A stretch of DNA of 64,000 nucleotides from the NCBI GenBank assembly GCA_030063045.1, contig JAQSEB010000031.1, positions 1,798,001 through 1,862,000 of the forward strand. Reading direction: 5' to 3'. Made by a program: the position numbers and the translations under genes. The notes beneath the pieces were generated by a model. That model searched no databases. It was not told where the DNA came from and saw only the letters and a program-made list of their open reading frames with translations. Shown here in pieces: positions 1 to 18,803 of the stretch (position 1 is its first letter; the number at the start of each line of letters is the position of its first letter). Source of the stretch: Pratylenchus scribneri (Eukaryota; Nematoda; Chromadorea; Rhabditida; Pratylenchidae).

Positions 1-5698
<5,698 letters not shown>

Positions 5699-6686
5699 TG
5701 GATGGTTGATAAATTCCAAAAATAAAGAATGAACTCATCAGCAGAAATGCCACCCTCCTTTTTTGCCAATTTAATTATATCATTTCGCTCTTTTTGACAT
5801 TTTTTCCAGAAAAAATACTTTAAATTGCCAATCCACCTTATGTTTTGTGTTTTTTTTATTTGTATTATACATTCCCACAAATTCCATTCAGCCAAATTTT
5901 ATAATAAAAATAAAATATTCCTTCAATTTTTACACATATTCTCGATCATAGAAATATTTTCCAAAATGGGAACACTTCTAAATGGAAGAAAGCAAAGCTA
6001 CAGGGAAGGTCAAAATTTTAGTTTCATGCTGGGTAATGAATGACTAATGAAATTTATCTGTCGGCATAGTAAAAATGTGGGGACAAGATATAGACAAAAA
6101 TGAGATTCGGTAAAAATCTCAAATCACAAAAAAGGGAAATTTTACCGGAATACTTCAATGGGAATGTTTTTTCAATAAATCAAATTGAAATGAGTGGAAC
6201 ATTGGGGAATTGGGGATTGCAGGGTAATATAATAATGGATATTCTAAGCGAATATATATTCGATGCATTTATGGGTCAAAACAATTTTGTCTATTTAGTA
6301 AAAAATGTTGACTTATTAATTTAAAATGGATTTGGATTGAAAGTTGAAGTGATTTATTGTATTTATAAATAAAAATTCGATAAAAGCCGAAAGAGAGGGG
6401 CGCACGAGAAACAAAAAGGTGTCAAAATGGTGGAGCATTTTTGGAACATAATTGGATGGTGTTAATGTGGAAACAAAAAAGTGGATGTATAGGGGGTGGG
6501 AGGTTGTTTTGTTGTCTCTTCTGATCATAATTAAGGTCAATTTGTTGTGTGTCAAATGTATGGATGGATGCTCCAAAATAAATCAATAATATAATTGCAA
6601 TATAAATAATAAAATGGTCAATTCTTCGTCTCTCTTCTATTCCTTTTGTCCATCTTCCCTTCATCGCCGCTTTTCCTCTTCAGTCT
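5699..6686. other. convergent intergenic spacer
   Basis: This AT-rich stretch lies between the AGAP stop and the 3' end of the next gene on the minus strand. The AGAP 3' UTR probably ends near the AATAAAGAATG around 5720. Reading frames up to about 85 codons are present but have no domain signature or exon-like base composition. I see no RNA gene or repeat. Confidence 0.5.
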
Positions 6687-9573
6687 TCATCCTTCTTTTG
6701 GTGATGCCGCCGCCACATTCCCATCCATGTCCGTGCCATAAATTCGCTCATAAATTCGTCCAATGCGAGTGAAGAAACGATGCTGTTGTTGGCCACCATC
6801 ATTCGCCCCAGATCCACCAGCAACATTCGAATTAGATGAGCCATTATTCGCTACAATTTCGGCGTTTTTCTCCTGCAAAATTTACAAATAATTTAATAAA
6901 ATTATTTTCCAACAAACCCGACAAAATTGGCGCAAAGCATAGCCCAATGCCAGTTCGGGTGGAGTCAAATCGCGATGGGCAAATGCATTCGGGAAATAAA
7001 GGCACATTTTGGGTTGACGGCGACGGGCCTTTTGCTTCTTCTTTTTCTCCTTTGCTTTGTTCTTCTTTTCCGCGTCTTCGGTGCCACCTTCTTCTCCTTC
7101 CTCTTCCTCATTATTCTCTTCTTCGCTGCTGAACACTTCCTCCAAATCGGACAAATCGGAATATGAATCGGCGGCAGAATGGCCTCTTTCCCCTTCGGCA
7201 TTTTTTTCCATCTCCACCTTCTTTTGTTGTTCTTGGCAAGTCTTAAATGGAGAAATTTGAATGGATAGATATTCAAAAAATATTTAATAATTAAAAATGT
7301 AATGTTGGATTCGCTCTTTTGAATTATTTTAATCAAATTATTTTTCATCCGTTCTTATTATTCTAATCAATTTAGCTGTTTATTTTTGCTTTTTACCTTG
7401 AAAAGTTGACAAAATGCGGCTGCTGATTCTTTGTTTCGGAATTGGATTCGAACCAATGGAGGACGTTCAACCACCTTTGCCTTGTCATTTTGCTGCCCTT
7501 CTTCCTTCTTCTCCTCTTCATCTTCTTCTTTCTGCTGGTCATTTCCTCTTCCTTCTTCCCCGCTGCCATCGCTTCCTCCACTTCCATTTGTCTTCTTGGG
7601 CGATTCCTTCTTGGTCGTTGTTTGGGCCGGCGGTCCTCCTCTTTTGCGGCGTGGAAGGCGTTCAATCTTTTCCGGCATAAATTCGTGCGGATCGCGTTGA
7701 TTTCCCTCTGCCACATTGGTCATCGATGTTTTTAGCCCAATTTGACGGGATTTGATGCGTTCCTTAAAATAATTATAATTTTTAAAAAATCAATTCAAAA
7801 TTGACTAAACCTGAATTATTTGACACCGTTGACGATATTCGTCCGTATTGACCACCAAATGGACCAATTCCGTGATCCTTTCCATGTCCGCTTCGTCCAA
7901 TTCCTCCAAGTCAATATTTTGCATGATCACCGATGTCCTAAAAAAGTACAAAATATTAATTAAATTTTTAACTTTGATTTGAATTTATTTTTTCTTTTCA
8001 ATTCAAATATTAAAACTAACTCTTTTTCGCGATACAAGGTGGCATATTTTCGCAAGGAGGCCACCACAACATGCAAACATTGAATTTCGGTGTAGTTATC
8101 GAATGGCACCGGCTCAATATAACCATTCGAATGTTCCTGTAAAAAGAAATTTTGAATTAAAATTCACAATTGAACATTTCAGCAATTTTAAATATTAAAT
8201 CCATAAATATTTGCATTTTTTTGTTCATTCTATTTTAATTGATAAAAACCTTGTAAATTTGAAGTCCATTATGGAAAAAGCGGGGCTCATTCGAATGATT
8301 GTTGTTATAATTATAGTTGAAGCGGTTACGGCGCTGTAAAAAAAAGAATTTTCATTCACTTTTAGTCCAATAACTTTTTGGCTTACCCGTCGATTGAATC
8401 CCCCATTCTTTTCCAAGCAAATTTGTTGAAGTCGATGGCGGAGGATGCGCTCCGGTTGAGTCAAATCGGGATGGGCAAATGGGCAACGGACTTGGCGACG
8501 GTCGAAGGCACGGCAAACATTGCTGGAATTTTGGATTTTAAAAAATTTGAATTAAAAATGAAAACCGATTAAAATTCTGCAAAAATGCAATGGATGGACT
8601 TTGTTGGTCAAAACGGACACGAACGAGCACAATGTCAGTCCAATTCGGTTGTTGATTTATTTGGGGCATCGATGAATATGGGGCCGCCGGCTGCTGCTCC
8701 GGATTGGGCAAACCCTGTTTTTGAGAAGAGAGAATTCAAAATTGAATCCTTTTAACATACATTGTCATCGTAATGCAGCAAAATTGGTCGAATTTCGGTG
8801 GGCGAATATGCCTGGCCCATTTGCTGGTTGATGCTCAACATTTCGTAGATCAATTGATAAACCTTAAAAATTATATAAATATATTTTATTGACCAAAAAA
8901 ACCAAACCAAATGCATATAAGTGGCCGACTTGTAAGGATAGCAACGAATGATGACCGAACCACTGAATGAAAAATGGAATAATTTGTTGTTAATTTTAAA
9001 TTTAGATTAACCGATTTTCCAACAATATGTGTGAATGGCGTTGCAAATTGCGCACAACTTGTTGCATTTGACCCAATTTATGGTCCCAGGGTGGGTCAAA
9101 GCGAATTTCTTTGTCCTCAAATTGTTTGGCGGCGCGATTCCGTCCAGCATTCCCATCCCCGGTCCCATCATTTGTTGCCCCCAATTCTCCTTCTGCCGGT
9201 TGTTGCTGATTAATGTTGACATCCTTGAGCTGCTGGGTGACTTGTCCAAGTTGTGCAGTGTCCTGTTGCTGCTGCTCACTTTGGGTTCGTTGTTGATTTT
9301 GTTGCGCCGATGTTTGTTGATTCTAAAGAATAGAATATTATGCGTTTAGAAAATATTTATTATTTTCTTGAATTGGAACGAATTGGGATAGGTATCTCCA
9401 ACTTATAATCCGAAAAATATTTCAAATAAAGTAATAAATAAACCCAACTTAATAAAATTTTTGTTAATTTTTATGCAAACCTTATTGCCAATGTTTCCGC
9501 TGCCACCCAATCGATCGCCAACCGTGCTGCGACGTTGCTTTCCGCCAGTTTTCGCCTTTTCTTGTTGTTCCAT
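6687..9573 (-). CDS. uncharacterised protein with two copies of a long module ending in an FAHxDLT motif
   Basis: Twelve exons join in frame (9573-9481, 9322-9012, 8962-8908, 8862-8761, 8714-8566, 8522-8387, 8333-8250, 8136-8021, 7937-7811, 7762-7397, 7241-6918, 6872-6687) to give about 682 residues. I do not recognise the family. The protein opens with a Gln/Asn-rich tail and has a Lys/Glu-rich segment near residues 440-590. Two stretches resemble each other: LVRVRF...CPFAHPDLT...LQQICLEKN (about residues 214-285) and LVRIQF...NAFAHRDLT...LRQFCREKN (about 493-632, with an acidic insert). The parts before them also look alike. The CPFAH piece recalls the end of a CCCH zinc finger but lacks a full set of ligands. 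An in-frame ATG at 9618 is an alternative start. Confidence 0.75.
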
Positions 9574-10142
9574 TTTATTAATTTTTTCTCTCAAAAAAAA
9601 CCAAAAATAATCTTCCAATAAAAATTTCTCTGAAAAATCTATAGATTTATTGTAAATGGGTTTTTCATAATTTTATTGAAGCCAATAAAATGTAATCATA
9701 GTTAAAATAAATGCAATCAATAAAGATCCAGACCATGATATTTAAGGTAATCTGTTCTTTGTTTTTCAGAGGCAAAAATGAAAATTATTTTATGAGTGAA
9801 TGTTTTGTTTTGGCATGAAATGAAAAAGCAAAAATATTGAAATATATTGCAAATACACCAAATATGGTTAAAATTTTAATTTTAATTATTATTAAATTGA
9901 AAAGAAAAATATATTATTACACAAAATTTTATGACTGAAATGTTTGAATTTATTGGAAATATAAAATAATAAATGGATGATGAATGATTGTTGTAATAAA
10001 AAAAATCAATTTCATCTTTCTTTATTTTGTTTCGTTTTGAAGCCATTTATTTATAGAATGAAGGTAAAGGATTTAGGCAGCAGGATGGGATAAGCAGCAA
10101 ATTCCTTGAATGAATTGAATTTGAGGATTTTTACACATTGAA
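9574..10142. other. spacer between two minus-strand genes
   Basis: This AT-rich region holds the 5' flank of the gene ending at 9573 and the 3' flank of atg-18. I see no further gene, RNA or clear repeat in it. Confidence 0.5.
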
Positions 10143-12701
10143 TCAATGATTTGCGTTGTGATGCAATGGAGGATATTCCTCCATATCGTCCAAATCCGTG
10201 GGTGGGGAAAATGGCGTTGATTGACCATCGCTGCCCCCACTTGATATATTCCTCCCAGCGCCAATGGTTTCGCGAATATTCAAGCCGCCCTCCTCATCAA
10301 GTGGCACAACCAAATCCTCCAATTCGAATGGATTTGCTGGGCTAACTTTAATGAAAAATTAAAATAGTGAAAATTGTATATTTCTACTCACTTTTGGGAC
10401 TATTAAATTCTTTGATGGGCGCCGACAATTTTGACCCGGATGGTCCTCTTTTTGGTGGATTTGGAGGCACTGGCGGTGGCATTTGCTTCAATTGAGGTGT
10501 TGGCGGTGCTGCGGACGACGATGAAGGATGTCCGGAGGCGGATGAAAGCGAAGAGGAAGAACCATTGTTGCCTCCACTGCCGGCCCTCATTCGGTTTGTT
10601 GTTATTGGTGTTGTGGCCGCCGAATTCGATCCAATTTGTTTTATTGGCGTTACTTTTGGTGTATGAGACTCGGATTCCTGAGAAATTCAAATATTATTGA
10701 AGAGAAGACTAAATAATTTCACAAACCGAGCTTCTGCTGTTTCTTTGTGGAGTTCGTCCAATAGTAATTGGCATTCCCTCCAATTCCTCTTGGTTTTGTT
10801 CATCATTTTGTGGCGGCCCAATTCGATATTGACGCATTAAAAGACATTCACCGCCTCCAGATTGGCTTGCCGTTGAAGGCAGAGAATAGCAGAACAAATA
10901 GCCGTCCATGCTGGCCACCAGCAAATAATCCGTACCCTAAATAGTGGGAAAAATTTAAATCACAAAAATTAATACATTTTTAATCGAATTTTTGTTAATT
11001 AATTAAATGCGAACCAAAAAATTCCACTAAACCATTTTAAATTATCATCAAAAAATAAACCCGAATTTTAGGCATGGCCAAAACGGTTCGAGGTCCGAGA
11101 ACGGGTAAACGAGCAGTGGCAGCACTCTTTTCGCGCAAAATCAAATCATTCACTTGTTGGGGCAAATATTGGCTGGCCTGTTGAGATAGATAGCTCATCC
11201 AACCACCAAGGCCTTCTTGACCGGCCAAAGAAGATTCTTCCGATCTGAAAATGAATGTTAAATTTAATAATAAATTCTCAAATATTTACCTTTGATGATG
11301 ATGAATCGGATTTTGTTGTTGTTCCGATGGAATTAATGCGAAAATGTGCACTGTTTCGGTGTTTGAAGAAAGGCAAAGATAGCGACTGTCCTGCGAGAAG
11401 GCCAATGAACTGATTTGAACGCAACGGGAAACGCCACGGCTGAATTCAAAAAGTCGTTCGCCGGTGGGAATCGCAAAAACGCGAATGACGGTTCCCTAAC
11501 AAAGAAATAAATTAGAACTAATAAAAATGTTTTTTTTTTATTTTCTTGATTTGATTGGAAAGCATTAATTTTTAATTGGAATTTCCGAAAGTTGAAAACC
11601 TTTTCCGATCCTGTTGCCAATTTATTGCCTTCTGGATTAAAACGAATGCCGGCCAAAATTCCATCATGAGCTTTGATTTGGCAAACCGTGACCAAATTGT
11701 CAGCATCAAAAATATGTCTAAATTCAGAATAAATTTTTGTATTTTTATAATTCCCTTCCTTTTCCCTAACTTACACATGACCAGTGCTGGAAGAGGCCGG
11801 GAATGCTAGATAGCAATTATTCTCATCATTGGACAAGTCCATGATCCCTTGTGGGTTTGGTGGTGTGTCCTTGATCATATGCATTAACTGAAATTGGAAA
11901 TGAATTTGGTTAAATCCAAATGATTTATTTATTTATTTATCATGAAATTTATTTAATGAAAAATCTCCATCTTTTTGTTTGCAATACAACTCAAATATTA
12001 AAAAATTAATAGAAAGCTTACCCTCATGTCGCGAACATTGTGAATGTGGATGGCATCTTCAAGACAGACGATGACCCGCTGAAATATAAAAGAAACATTG
12101 TTGTAAATTATTATGTTTTTTTCTTTTTTTACTTTTCTGTTCATCCGAACTGCAACAATGGAGCTGGCATATGTGTGGGAGCAAATCTCGTTTTCCTTCT
12201 TTGAATGGATCACTTGCAATTTTCGGGTGCTCTTCATTGACACTACAGTGATTAATGAACTGTTGAACAATTTTTCAACGAGGCAGGCACGTTCTGGTAC
12301 TGAAAATGATAATATTGGACAATTAATTCTCAAATATTTTATTAAAACCTTTTGCATCCTGGATTTTCTCCAATTTATCCATCAATTTGCTCAGCGAATA
12401 GAAGCTGTATCCATCGTCATGGCCAACTGCCAAACAGCTACAATCCTGATTGAACGAAATGCAATAGATTTTCTTGGATGGAGTCAATTGATCAGGATCC
12501 ATGCCTTCTTTAAAAATAATTTTGATAATTTTAATTAATTCCAATATAATATTTTAATAAACCTGGTGTAAAAGCCGGCAGATTTCGTGTCAAATAATGG
12601 TTTAAAATTTGTTGTGTCCGTTGGACACCAGATTCGGCAATATTCCAAATGGCTGTAGAAATAATCTGATTTGAGACAAATTCAGTTGCGGAAGAGAACA
12701 T
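10143..12701 (-). CDS. atg-18: WIPI1/2-type PROPPIN autophagy protein (ATG18)
   Basis: Seven-bladed beta-propeller that binds phosphatidylinositol 3-phosphate on forming autophagosomes and recruits the lipidation machinery. Eleven exons (12701-12563, 12504-12349, 12299-12133, 12078-12022, 11887-11775, 11717-11600, 11495-11290, 11244-11061, 10936-10727, 10677-10392, 10336-10143) give 609 residues. Family words are clear: [44 protein letters not shown] and [12 protein letters not shown]. The arrangement RGVxRCVxIxSLAFS favours WIPI1/2 over WIPI3/4. The lipid-binding FRRG motif reads FSRG here (serine codon at 11439-11441). The C-terminal 180 residues are a Ser/Pro/Gly-rich tail. The start is the first ATG and gives a natural N-terminus, [12 protein letters not shown]. 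Confidence 0.95.
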
Positions 12702-14338
12702 TTTTTGTATGGATTTATGGATGGAATACTTATGGAATTGTGGAGGAATAAAATGAAGGAAAATGGAAGTAAATTGAGCAGCAGAATGAAGGGAATCAAT
12801 CAAAATTTAAAATATTTGGGAAAGAATGTCGATGATGATGTTTGATTGGTGCCGTCAGCCATTACCATGTTTTTTTTTTGGAAAAGGGTCTCTCTTTTGT
12901 AAAAATCGAATTGGTTCCCTATCAACTTAATCTCCGCCGAAGGTAATTCACATGGGAATTTTATTGGGAAGTTCACTTCACTATTTTCAGCATTTTCCCT
13001 TCAAGATAATTAGTAATCATACTTTCCCTAAAGGTGTAATAGGTTGTTCCACTCACAAATCAGATTTGAGTAAAGAAAAACATTAAGTAGAATAGATTGA
13101 ATAGAAGATAAAGGAAATTGGCCTAAATTTCATTATCATTAGTGGCAGAAGAACCTATACAAATTTCCCATTGTTTTGAGGATTAATAATGAAGATTGGA
13201 TAATCAATTAATCTTGTTTTCGGCATACATTCTTAATGGAATCATAGATTATGGCCATGGCCCACAGCCACGGGTTTTACGTTTATGGGTGCGGGTGGCA
13301 GCTGGCAGGGCAGGTGGTTGTCTATCTATCTCATTTTTCAATTATCTTTTCTCCAATATTCAAACAAATGAATTCCTTCCGAAAAAAATTCATTCAAAAT
13401 AGTTGTTGGGTCGCCCGGTCGCGCAAGTTGCAATAACGAACAACTCAAACAATCACAACTCTGTCGCATTGGAGAATGAATGGGCACAACGGATAGATGG
13501 GCTATTGATTACATGAGTGGTCGTTTTGAGAAGAACGGAGATAAACTTTTGCGCACCAAAAGGATGAATTAAAAAATACAAAAATGAGTCAGAGAGGTCG
13601 GTGACGGTCGGCTGGCACATCATTACGAACCAACCGCCTCTCCAAATGATTTTTTTACTTTTGTGAAAATTGTTTACGAGATCAAATATATTCATTTTTT
13701 TTCCTTCATTTTCCTCGTTTTGTCGATTTTTATCCTCAAATTCCCATAGAACAAAAATTGACCCAATAAGTCGAAAATTAAGGGGGGAGAGGAAGATCGA
13801 TGGGCGTTTATGGCCAAAAGGGAAATGTAATAGTTGGATGGATGGAAGGATATTTGATGAAGAATGGCCAAAAATTCAATTCCCCTCCAAACTCCAATTC
13901 AATCCCAAATGTCACCAATTTCCACCTGCTCCTTCCCCTCTTGACTCGGTTCCAAATTTTTTATCCAAACAAACGGCGGAAAGAACAAATTGGAAAAATG
14001 CAGCTTTCGTCAAATAAATTGCTACACAATGCATGAAATTTTAATAAAATACAACCAAATTCTTCCCTCTTAATCCCATCCAACATGATTTCTACATGGG
14101 TAACCCCAAAATCAAGATCAACATCATTTGGGCGTTCGATGAGTCATTTACAAAGATCAAATTTCCTTCCTTCCCTTTCATTTGACTTTTGAGAATGACT
14201 GAATTTAAAATAAATTGCCCTTTTCCTTTAGTGAATCCTCAGCGTGAATTCTCTCTTCACAATTTCCTGTGAAGGAGGGCGCCTGAGGCCAGAATCATCG
14301 TTTTATCAAAAAATAAGAAAGAAACAATTTTGGGCCTT
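12702..14338. other. divergent intergenic region between atg-18 and the lipase
   Basis: This 1.6-kb region must hold the promoters of both flanking genes. Several open frames of 60-115 codons occur on both strands, but none has an exon-like composition, a domain or an obvious splice partner. I see no RNA gene or repeat. Confidence 0.5.
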
Positions 14339-17300
14339 ATGCCTTCGCCCCTTGCCATCGCCACCCTCCGGTCATCATCAATTTCTATATTTCTGCTCCT
14401 CATTTTGCCTTCCATTCTCCTTGCATTGCCCAGGCACATTCGAGAACGGCGCCAACAATTCCAACAGCAACAATTTTTCGTGGGTCAACAGCAGCCGATC
14501 CAACCCCAACAATTCTTCCCGCAACACCAACCAATTCAACCCCAACAGCAGCAACAATCTGTCACGGCCTATAATGAGCAATTCGCTCGTATTATGTTGG
14601 CATTGGCTGCCGGCGCCTATGCGCCTAGCCCAAATCCGTGCATTGCCAGGCAAATTATTGGGGCAACAAATTTTGATTTTTCATATGTTTGAGTGTATTC
14701 ATTCCGTCACAGATGGATGCCAGATGCCCACGTTTGGCGCCTCTACACTGCAGTGAATCAGACTTGCGATGCACTTGACAATACTTGCTCAACTTATACT
14801 GTAGGATTTTTGAATAGAATATTCCATTTTGGATGAGGAAAGGACATTTCACCGATACAATTTGAAAATATGGAAACATTAATTAGGCATCATGGTGTAT
14901 TCTAATTTATAAATGCGATTGTAATTTTAAGAATGTAATTGTAATTGCGATTGTAATTGTAATTGCGATTGTAATTGTAAATTCTAAGTTGTAATTGCGA
15001 TTGTAATTGTAAATTTTAAGTTGTAATTGCGATTGTAATTATAATTGCGATAGTAATTGTAATTGTAATTGCGATTGTAATTGTAATTGTAATTGCGATT
15101 GTAATTGTAATTGCGATTGTAATTGTAATTGCGATTGTAATTGTAATTGCGATTGTAATTGCGATTGTAAAAATCTAAGTTGTAATTGCGATTGTAATTG
15201 TAATTGCGATTGTAATTGTAATTGTAATTGTGATTGTAATTGCGATTGTAAAAATCTAAGTTGTAATTGCGATTGTAATTCTAATTGCGATTGTAAAATC
15301 TAAGTTGTAATTGCGATTGTAATTGTAATTGCGATTGTAATTGCGATTGTAATTGTAATTGCGATTGTAATTGCGATTGTAAAAATCTAAGTTGTAATTG
15401 CGATTGTAATTGTAATTGCGATTGTAAAAATCTAAGTTGTAATTGCGATTGTAATTGTAATTGCGATTGTAAAATCTAAGTTGTAATTGCGATTGTAATT
15501 GTAATTGCGATTGTAAAAATCTAAGTTGTAATTGCGATTGTAATTGTAATTGCGATTGTAATTGCGATTGTAATTGTAATTGTAATTGTAATTGTAATTG
15601 CGATTGTAAAAATCTAAGTTGTAATTGCGATTGTAATTGTAATTGTAATTGCGATTGTAATTGTAATTGCGATTGTAATTGCGATTGTAAAAATCTAAGT
15701 TGTAATTGCGATTGTAATTGTAATTGCGATTGTAATTGTAATTGTAATTGTAATTGTAATTGCGATTGTAATTGCGATTGTAAAAATCTAAGTTGTAATT
15801 GCGATTGTAATTGTAATTGCGATTGTAAAATCTAAGTTGTAATTGCGATTGTAATTGTAATTGCGATTGTAATTGCGATTGTAATTGTAATTGCGATTGT
15901 AAAAATCTAAGTTGTAATTGCGATTGTAATTGTAATTGCGATTGTAAAAATCTAAGTTGTAATTGCGATTGTAATTGTAATTGCGATTGTAAAAATCTAA
16001 GTTGTAATTGCGATTGTAATTGTAATTGCGATTGTAAAATCTAAGTTGTAATTGCGATTGTAATTGTAATTGCGATTGTAAAAATCTAAGTTGTAATTGC
16101 GATTGTAATTGTAATTGCGATTGTAATTGCGATTGTAATTGTAATTGTAATTGCGATTGTAATTGCGATTGTAAAAATCTAAGTTGTAATTGCGATTGTA
16201 ATTGTAATTGCGATTGTAAAATCTAAGTTGTAATTGCGATTGTAATTGTAATTGCGATTGTAATTGCGATTGTAATTGTAATTGCGATTGTAAAATCTAA
16301 GTTGTAATTGCGATTGTAATTGTAATTGCGATTGTAATTGTAATTGCGATTGTAATTGTAATTGCGATTGTAATTGTAATTGTAATTGCGATTGTAATTG
16401 TAATTGCGATTGTAATTGTAATTGCGATTGTAATTGTAATTGCGATTGTAATTGTAATTGTAATTGCGATTGTAATTGCGATTGTAATTGTAATTGTAAT
16501 TGCGATTGTAATTGCGATTGTAATTGTAATTGCGATTGTAAAAATCTAAGTTGTAATTGCTATTGTAAATTCTAATTTGTAATTGTTGTAATAAGGGTAC
16601 ACTTAACATCATCCCTTTCCCTTCGGCCTATTTTGATTCAAATTGAATGCTTTTTTGAATGGTTTTATCTTTATCGCCTGGGGCCTTAATCAATTTGAAT
16701 ATTCCTCTTTTTCATTTCACAGATTGTATCAGAAGAACGTCGGGAAATGGTCGTTGTCTTCCGTGGTACAAAAACCAAAGAACAACTTTTTTTGGAGGGA
16801 TGGCAAAGTTTCCAGCCGGGCAAAGATTTTTACGGCATTGGGAAGGTCTCCAAGATTATTAAAATTCATGTAAATATTATAATTTTCAGGTGAACAAATA
16901 TTTCTTCCGTGCATTGAACGTCCTGTGGCCAAGTGTTCAATCAGCTCTTGCTGATCCAAGGCATTCGGTTGGATTCCATTCTCAATTGGGCAAAAATGAC
17001 GATAAATTAAGGATTTTCAAGTGACTTTCACTGGGCATTCCCTTGGTGGTGCACTCGCCTCGCTAGCCTCCATTCGAGCAGTTTTGGATGGACACATAAG
17101 GTCCAGGGAAATATTCATTTTAAAAATCCTTCTTAATTTTTAGAAGTGATCAAATCAAATTATATACGTTTGGTCAACCGCGTGTTGGAAATGCGCAATT
17201 TGCATTCAAACATGATGAGCTTGTCCCTCATAGGTAAAGAGGTATTCAAAATGTGATAAAATTCCATTTAAGTTTTCGAGTCATTTTTCGAATGGACATT

Positions 17301-17881
17301 GTTCCGCATTTGCCACCAGTCAGTAATGAAATTTTTCCTTTAATTTATCCAATTCAAGTGTGCTAAAAATGAACATTGGCCTGGAGTAGAGCCTGAGGAT
17401 GATAGCAAACCCTGCGATCCATCGGCCCCTGGCATTGCTTATCATCATGGCACAGAAATATGGTAATATGGAGAATATTATGAAGGATGACTCATTTTAA
17501 TCGGAAAAAGGTACCCAAATGGTATGAAACCCGGAGAACGTTACTATGAATGCGTTGGAGTTCCTCGTGATGAGGATTTTCATTGCTCTGATTCGCTCTC
17601 TTTTGAAGTGTCCAAATATGAGACTTACATTTGGGATCATCGACATTATTTTGACCATAAGGTACCCGAGATCGCTCTCATTTTTTAAGTGAATGGATGA
17701 TAATTTCTTTATAATTCAGGTGCCAGCTTTTGGCAAACTTGGCTGCGATCCAAACAACAAAGCAGCCGAGGAAAAACTGCCAAATGGAACAAGTGGGGGA
17801 GGTGAAAGTGGTGCGGGATTATTCGCAAAATTGGCGAACAAAGTACGAACATTAGGGAGGGTGATTGGAGCCATGATGTGA
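14339..17881 (+). CDS. secreted class 3 (fungal-lipase-like) triacylglycerol lipase
   Basis: An alpha/beta-hydrolase expected to cleave glycerolipids outside the cell. The start ATG is followed by a hydrophobic signal segment (SISIFLLLILPSILLA), then a Gln-rich linker and the lipase N-terminus (AYNEQFARIMLALAAGAY...CIAR). Exon 2 (14713-14800) adds VNQTCDALDNTCSTYT. Exon 3 starts at 16723 with IVSEERREMVVVFRGT. The nucleophile elbow GHSLGG is at about 17032-17050, the catalytic Asp in RMDIVPHLPP near 17300 and a C-terminal HRHYF at about 17640. The first intron (14650-14712) uses a GC donor. The second (14801-16722) is filled by a tandem array. The junction just before 17022 is unclear: a 32-nt GC-AG intron fits the frame. 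Family certain, substrate unknown. Confidence 0.88.
14911..16592 (+). repeat. AATTGT/AATTGCGATTGT tandem array, orientation 1
   Basis: About 1.68 kb of satellite-like sequence inside the second lipase intron. The basic brick is a hexamer, AATTGT, alternating with a 12-mer, AATTGCGATTGT. At irregular intervals the run is broken by GTAAAAATCTAAGTTG, giving higher-order units of roughly 32-100 bp. Older-looking units with GTAAATTCTAAG lie at the left edge near 14970. The minus strand stays open and would read as Asn-Tyr-Asn-Arg repeats, which is a by-product of the period and not a gene. Confidence 0.95.
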
Positions 17882-18803
17882 TGAAACAAAGAAGCAAGAA
17901 AATCAGATTTTTGTGTGCATTTTTATTACGTTTTTTTTTATCCAAATCTTTATTTTTGTCAAAAATTCATAAATACTTTGATTTGATAGCTCAAATAACT
18001 AAACCTAAACCAAAACTATTCATTTTTATGTTCGCATTGGGATGGGATTAAGTACGGTAGTGATGATTTATCGATTTTTTGATTTAATTGAACGTACACA
18101 TAGCTTGGACTTGGACTTGAAGATAGCTTATCACTTAGCTAGATTTTGCTTGAGGTGTAAAAGTCTACTTTTTCTTGACCAAACTTTATTTTTTTTCTTT
18201 TATTATAAAATTAATTTTAAAAAAGATTAAAACAGCTAGCTAGGCTAGCGCCTATTGCGCAAAGTTTAGTCTAAAATACGGTCGGGCTATAATCTTAAAA
18301 ATTTATTTCAAAGCGAATGATTGTAAATTATCGATTGTTTTTTTTTGATTCACTTCTCTAATCTCTATTCTCTTCTAATTCTCAGTTCTCATTTTCAATT
18401 TCCATACATCGATTATAACAAAATTAATTTAATCCATTAACACAATTCATGAGTTCGAACGACTTTTACGTTTTTTTTCGCGTATGAATAAACAAAAATT
18501 AGTTTTAAAATTTTCAAAGTTAAGCCTTTTAAACAAACTCAACCAGACTTATAGTTTGACAAGAAATAGGTCTTAGCATAAGCTAAAATCAATTAAACTA
18601 ATTTTCATTTGGTCAAAACCAATAACATTTGGTTTTTCTGGATTACACAAATTATTTTTTTTATTCTTTTTTATGTTTGCCAATTTATCTAATGATTAGG
18701 ATGTTAAGCGCGAATATGGTCCTATAACCTATAATAAAATAACCATAAAAACAAATTATAGATTTACAAATTTAAACTTCATTGATTTGACTCGAATTTG
18801 GCC
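17882..18803. other. spacer downstream of the lipase
   Basis: An AT-rich spacer of about 920 bp between two plus-strand genes. The palindromic stretch AGCTAGCTAGGCTAGCGC near 18233 is the only notable word. I see no gene or RNA. Confidence 0.45.

Noticed and set aside
7393..7735. Several long plus- and minus-strand frames over the Lys/Glu-rich exon
   Set aside because: They are shadows of exon 10 of the minus-strand gene 6687-9573, whose frame continues across splice sites on both sides.
13670..14036. Plus-strand frames of 78-115 codons upstream of the lipase
   Set aside because: No domain or signal peptide and no clean splice link to the lipase, whose own start at 14339 has a signal peptide.
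16223..16612. Minus-strand open frame of 129 codons rich in Asn-Tyr-Asn-Arg
   Set aside because: It is a by-product of the tandem array, whose 6- and 12-bp periods are multiples of three and lack stops. No start context, splice or domain.
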